A stretch of 14,572 bases of DNA from the NCBI GenBank assembly GCA_964373775.1, contig CAYJWA010000025.1:1-14572 (forward strand). The letters run 5' to 3'. Position 1 is the stretch's first letter, and the number at the start of each line of letters is the position of its first letter. Origin of the DNA: UBA10002 sp964373775. Lineage in GTDB: Bacteria > Patescibacteriota > Minisyncoccia > Phycocordibacterales > UBA10002. This document shows positions 13,301 through 14,572 of the stretch, in pieces. A program made the position numbers and the translations under genes. The notes beneath the pieces were generated by a model. The model ran no database searches and was not told the origin of the DNA. It saw only the letters and a list, made by a program, of their open reading frames with translations.

Positions 13301-13594
13301 ATGGCAGGAAAGAAATTGCTGAAAACGGCGCGGCAGATTGAACGGCACTTGAAAGGAGTTGCGAATCATCGGCGCATTGAAATTCTGTGGTTGATTGAAG
13401 GAACCGATGAGATGTCAGTTGAAGATCTCAGCACACAATTGAACTGTAATTTTAAGACGGTTTCTGAACATACACGGCGACTCGTTCACGCAGGTCTCGT
13501 GGACAAAAAGTATCACGGTCGCAAAGTTTTGCACCGTCTTTCTCCATACGGAGAAATTCTTTGTCGCTTCATACGAACATTCCAACATTCTTGA
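13301..13594 (+). CDS. Small winged-helix (ArsR-like) transcriptional regulator
   Basis: A 97-residue HTH protein. Residues about 22-85 fit a winged helix: NHRRIEILWLIEG, then MSVEDLSTQLNCNFKTVSEHTRRLVHAGLV as helix-turn-helix, and KYHGRKVLHRLS as the wing. Only two cysteines (C49, C88) are present, so metal sensing is not obvious. ATG at 13301 follows GGAGGT directly, with no gap; an in-frame ATG at 13274 inside the palindrome is an alternative. The last residues RTFQHS and the TGA stop are encoded by the left arm of the second palindrome. It most likely binds the two flanking palindromes and controls itself and perhaps the nuclease gene downstream. Confidence 0.78.
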   Translation: MAGKKLLKTARQIERHLKGVANHRRIEILWLIEGTDEMSVEDLSTQLNCNFKTVSEHTRRLVHAGLVDKKYHGRKVLHRLSPYGEILCRFIRTFQHS

Positions 13595-13614
13595 GAATGT
13601 TGGAATGTTCGTAT
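13571..13614. repeat. Perfect 21-bp inverted repeat at the 3' end of the HTH gene (copy 2)
   Basis: The arms 13571-13591 and 13594-13614 are perfectly complementary with a 2-nt centre, and contain the same ACATTCCAACATTCT/AGAATGTTGGAATGT core as 13254-13285. The hairpin lacks a following T-run, so a terminator is less likely than a protein-binding site or repeat element. It lies 20 nt before the nuclease gene start. Confidence 0.8.
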
Positions 13615-13633
13615 TGGGGGCAAGGCAGAAGAA

Positions 13634-14416
13634 ATGAATTCGCTTTATCATCATTGTGCGAAGCGAAGCGGCAAAATGAATACGCAGACGGTGTTAGTCG
13701 GCGTTTTAAAGAGCAAGCGGGATTTGCGTTTGTTGCTTCAGGAGCATTGGTATCGGATTCCGGCCGCATTTTTTCCCAAGCGCGCGTTTACGCACATCGC
13801 ATTCTATCAGCCCGCGGTTTTCGGGAGGCGCGGCAAGCGTATTGCGTATGTCGCGCGCGTTGCGGGAAAGGAAAAGCGCCGGCGGGTAGAACTTCTGCCT
13901 TACGAGCCGGAACACCCACGCGCGCAGGATGAGTATGTGAAGATTACTTTCCGTAGCGTGAAGCATTTGGCGGAGCCGATTAGAAATATCATTCCGCGCC
14001 GCGTGTCTTTTGGTTTTACCACGATGCGCGCGCTTACATCCGCGCGCGATATTTTGGAACTTTACGGCGTGCCGAAAACAGAACAGATTCTTGCGAAGCG
14101 GCTTCTCGCGCGCGGTATCAAAACAGCGCCGGAGCGCACGGTCAGCGAGCGCGGAAACCGCTGCCGCATTGATCTGGCGGTTTCTTGCGCGGACGGCGCG
14201 CTCGCGATTGAGTGCGACAACGCCAAAGCCCACGCCTCTTTGTTGCAGAGGCAAAGAGATGAACAGAAAGACCGCTTTCTTTCGCGACTCGGCTGGCGCG
14301 TTCTGCGCTTTACGGAAGAAGATGTTATCGAGCGACTGGACTGGTGCGTCGCGCGCGTGCAAAAAGAAGCCCGCTCTCTTGGCGGAATCATCCCCACTGG
14401 CAACATCGGGTGTTGA
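13634..14416 (+). CDS. DUF559-like (PD-(D/E)xK type) nuclease-domain protein
   Basis: A 260-residue protein whose C-terminal part matches the DUF559/Vsr-like endonuclease fold: CRIDLAV (D180), LAIECDNAKAH (E193, D195), QRQRDEQKDRFLSRLGWRVLRFTEEDV, in the order expected for a PD-(D/E)xK core. The N-terminal 120 residues (LVGVLKSKRDLRLLLQEHWYRIP, then KITFRSVKHLAEPIRN) form a separate domain often seen with such nucleases, of unknown role. The start may be ATG 13634 or ATG 13676 (MNTQTVLVGVL), the latter fitting the domain edge better. The stop lies within the first arm of a long inverted repeat. A role in DNA processing or repair is inferred only from the fold. Confidence 0.75.
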   Translation: MNSLYHHCAKRSGKMNTQTVLVGVLKSKRDLRLLLQEHWYRIPAAFFPKRAFTHIAFYQPAVFGRRGKRIAYVARVAGKEKRRRVELLPYEPEHPRAQDEYVKITFRSVKHLAEPIRNIIPRRVSFGFTTMRALTSARDILELYGVPKTEQILAKRLLARGIKTAPERTVSERGNRCRIDLAVSCADGALAIECDNAKAHASLLQRQRDEQKDRFLSRLGWRVLRFTEEDVIERLDWCVARVQKEARSLGGIIPTGNIGC

Positions 14417-14491
14417 CAGAGGACAAATTACACCACACCTCCCCTCTGTCAACACCCGATGTTGACAGGGTGGGGATGTGGTGTAATTTGT
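14401..14491. repeat. Interleaved inverted repeats (A-B-A'-B' order)
   Basis: Arm A (14401-14422) is perfectly complementary over 22 bp to A' (14443-14464). Arm B (14423-14437, ACAAATTACACCACA) is perfectly complementary over 15 bp to B' (14477-14491). Because B starts before A' and B' follows it, the two stems cross as in a pseudoknot. GTTGACAG is repeated within the unit (14413-14420 and 14461-14468). The nuclease stop codon (14414-14416) is inside arm A. No T-run follows, so it is not a simple terminator. Confidence 0.8.
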
Positions 14492-14497
14492 TTGGGT

Positions 14498-14541
14498 AAT
14501 TACAGCGCAGTCACGGAGCAATCACAGCGCAATCACGGAGC
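14498..14541. repeat. Four 11-bp tandem repeats
   Basis: AATTACAGCGC, AGTCACGGAGC, AATCACAGCGC and AATCACGGAGC follow each other without gaps. The alternation also gives a 22-bp period (14502-14523 and 14524-14545). The array stands directly after the interleaved inverted repeats. The remaining bases to the window end show no gene. Confidence 0.7.
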
Positions 14542-14572
14542 AAAGAGATTCGCAGGCGTGGTATTGGGGGAG

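Noticed and set aside
13611..14570. GTATTGGGGG shared at 13611-13620 and 14561-14570
   Set aside because: A single 10-base match that is half G-run, with no further similarity around it; too short to call a repeat or element boundary.
1..14572. CRISPR array, prophage, integrase or complete insertion sequence
   Set aside because: No regularly spaced direct repeats with unique spacers and no transposase, integrase or phage structural gene were found.

Overview
The window looks like a chromosomal segment of a Patescibacteria (Candidate Phyla Radiation, Parcubacteria-like) genome. This rests on a compact layout with overlapping genes, almost no recognisable Shine-Dalgarno sites, an anaerobic ribonucleotide reductase operon joined to iscS/iscU, a DUF559-type nuclease, and many short palindromic repeats in and between genes. 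TGA is used as a normal stop throughout, so there is no sign of UGA recoding. The taxonomic call is an inference; no rRNA or marker phylogeny is possible here.

Region 1 (1-956): the 3' end of trpS (+), then about 560 bp without a protein gene. This gap holds a bidirectional terminator, two short minus-strand promoter-to-terminator units that look like small RNAs, a strong minus-strand terminator, and a roughly 200-nt hairpin-rich stretch.

Region 2 (957-6118, minus strand): a tightly overlapping operon, nrdD-nrdG-iscS-iscU-flavin reductase. It encodes an anaerobic class III ribonucleotide reductase, its radical-SAM activase, the cysteine desulfurase and scaffold that can build Fe-S clusters, and an FAD/NAD(P)H reductase that could supply electrons.

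Region 3 (6169-13224, plus strand): an ArsR-type regulator rich in Cys, a small membrane protein, a DUF1573 protein, a CcdA/DsbD-like thiol electron transporter, a small helical protein, a membrane-anchored thioredoxin-like protein, an unrecognised anchored Cys/His protein, a two-helix membrane protein and a CopB-like metal P-type ATPase. Together they suggest an extracytoplasmic thiol-redox and metal (copper-like) handling system.

Region 4 (13225-14572): a second small HTH regulator bracketed by two copies of a long palindrome, a DUF559-like nuclease, then interleaved inverted repeats and four 11-bp tandem repeats.

The most striking signal is a family of short palindromic insertions with termini YCCCGTTAGA...TCTAACGGGR, present three times (7613-7717, 9009-9132, 10037-10086). 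Each copy is flanked by a direct 4-bp repeat (TGAA, TGAA, TGGA) that looks like a target-site duplication. Conceptually deleting each copy restores a sensible ancestral gene junction or reading frame. Two copies sit exactly on start codons and regenerate one at their right end. The P-type ATPase separately carries three in-frame inserts made of other palindromic repeats.
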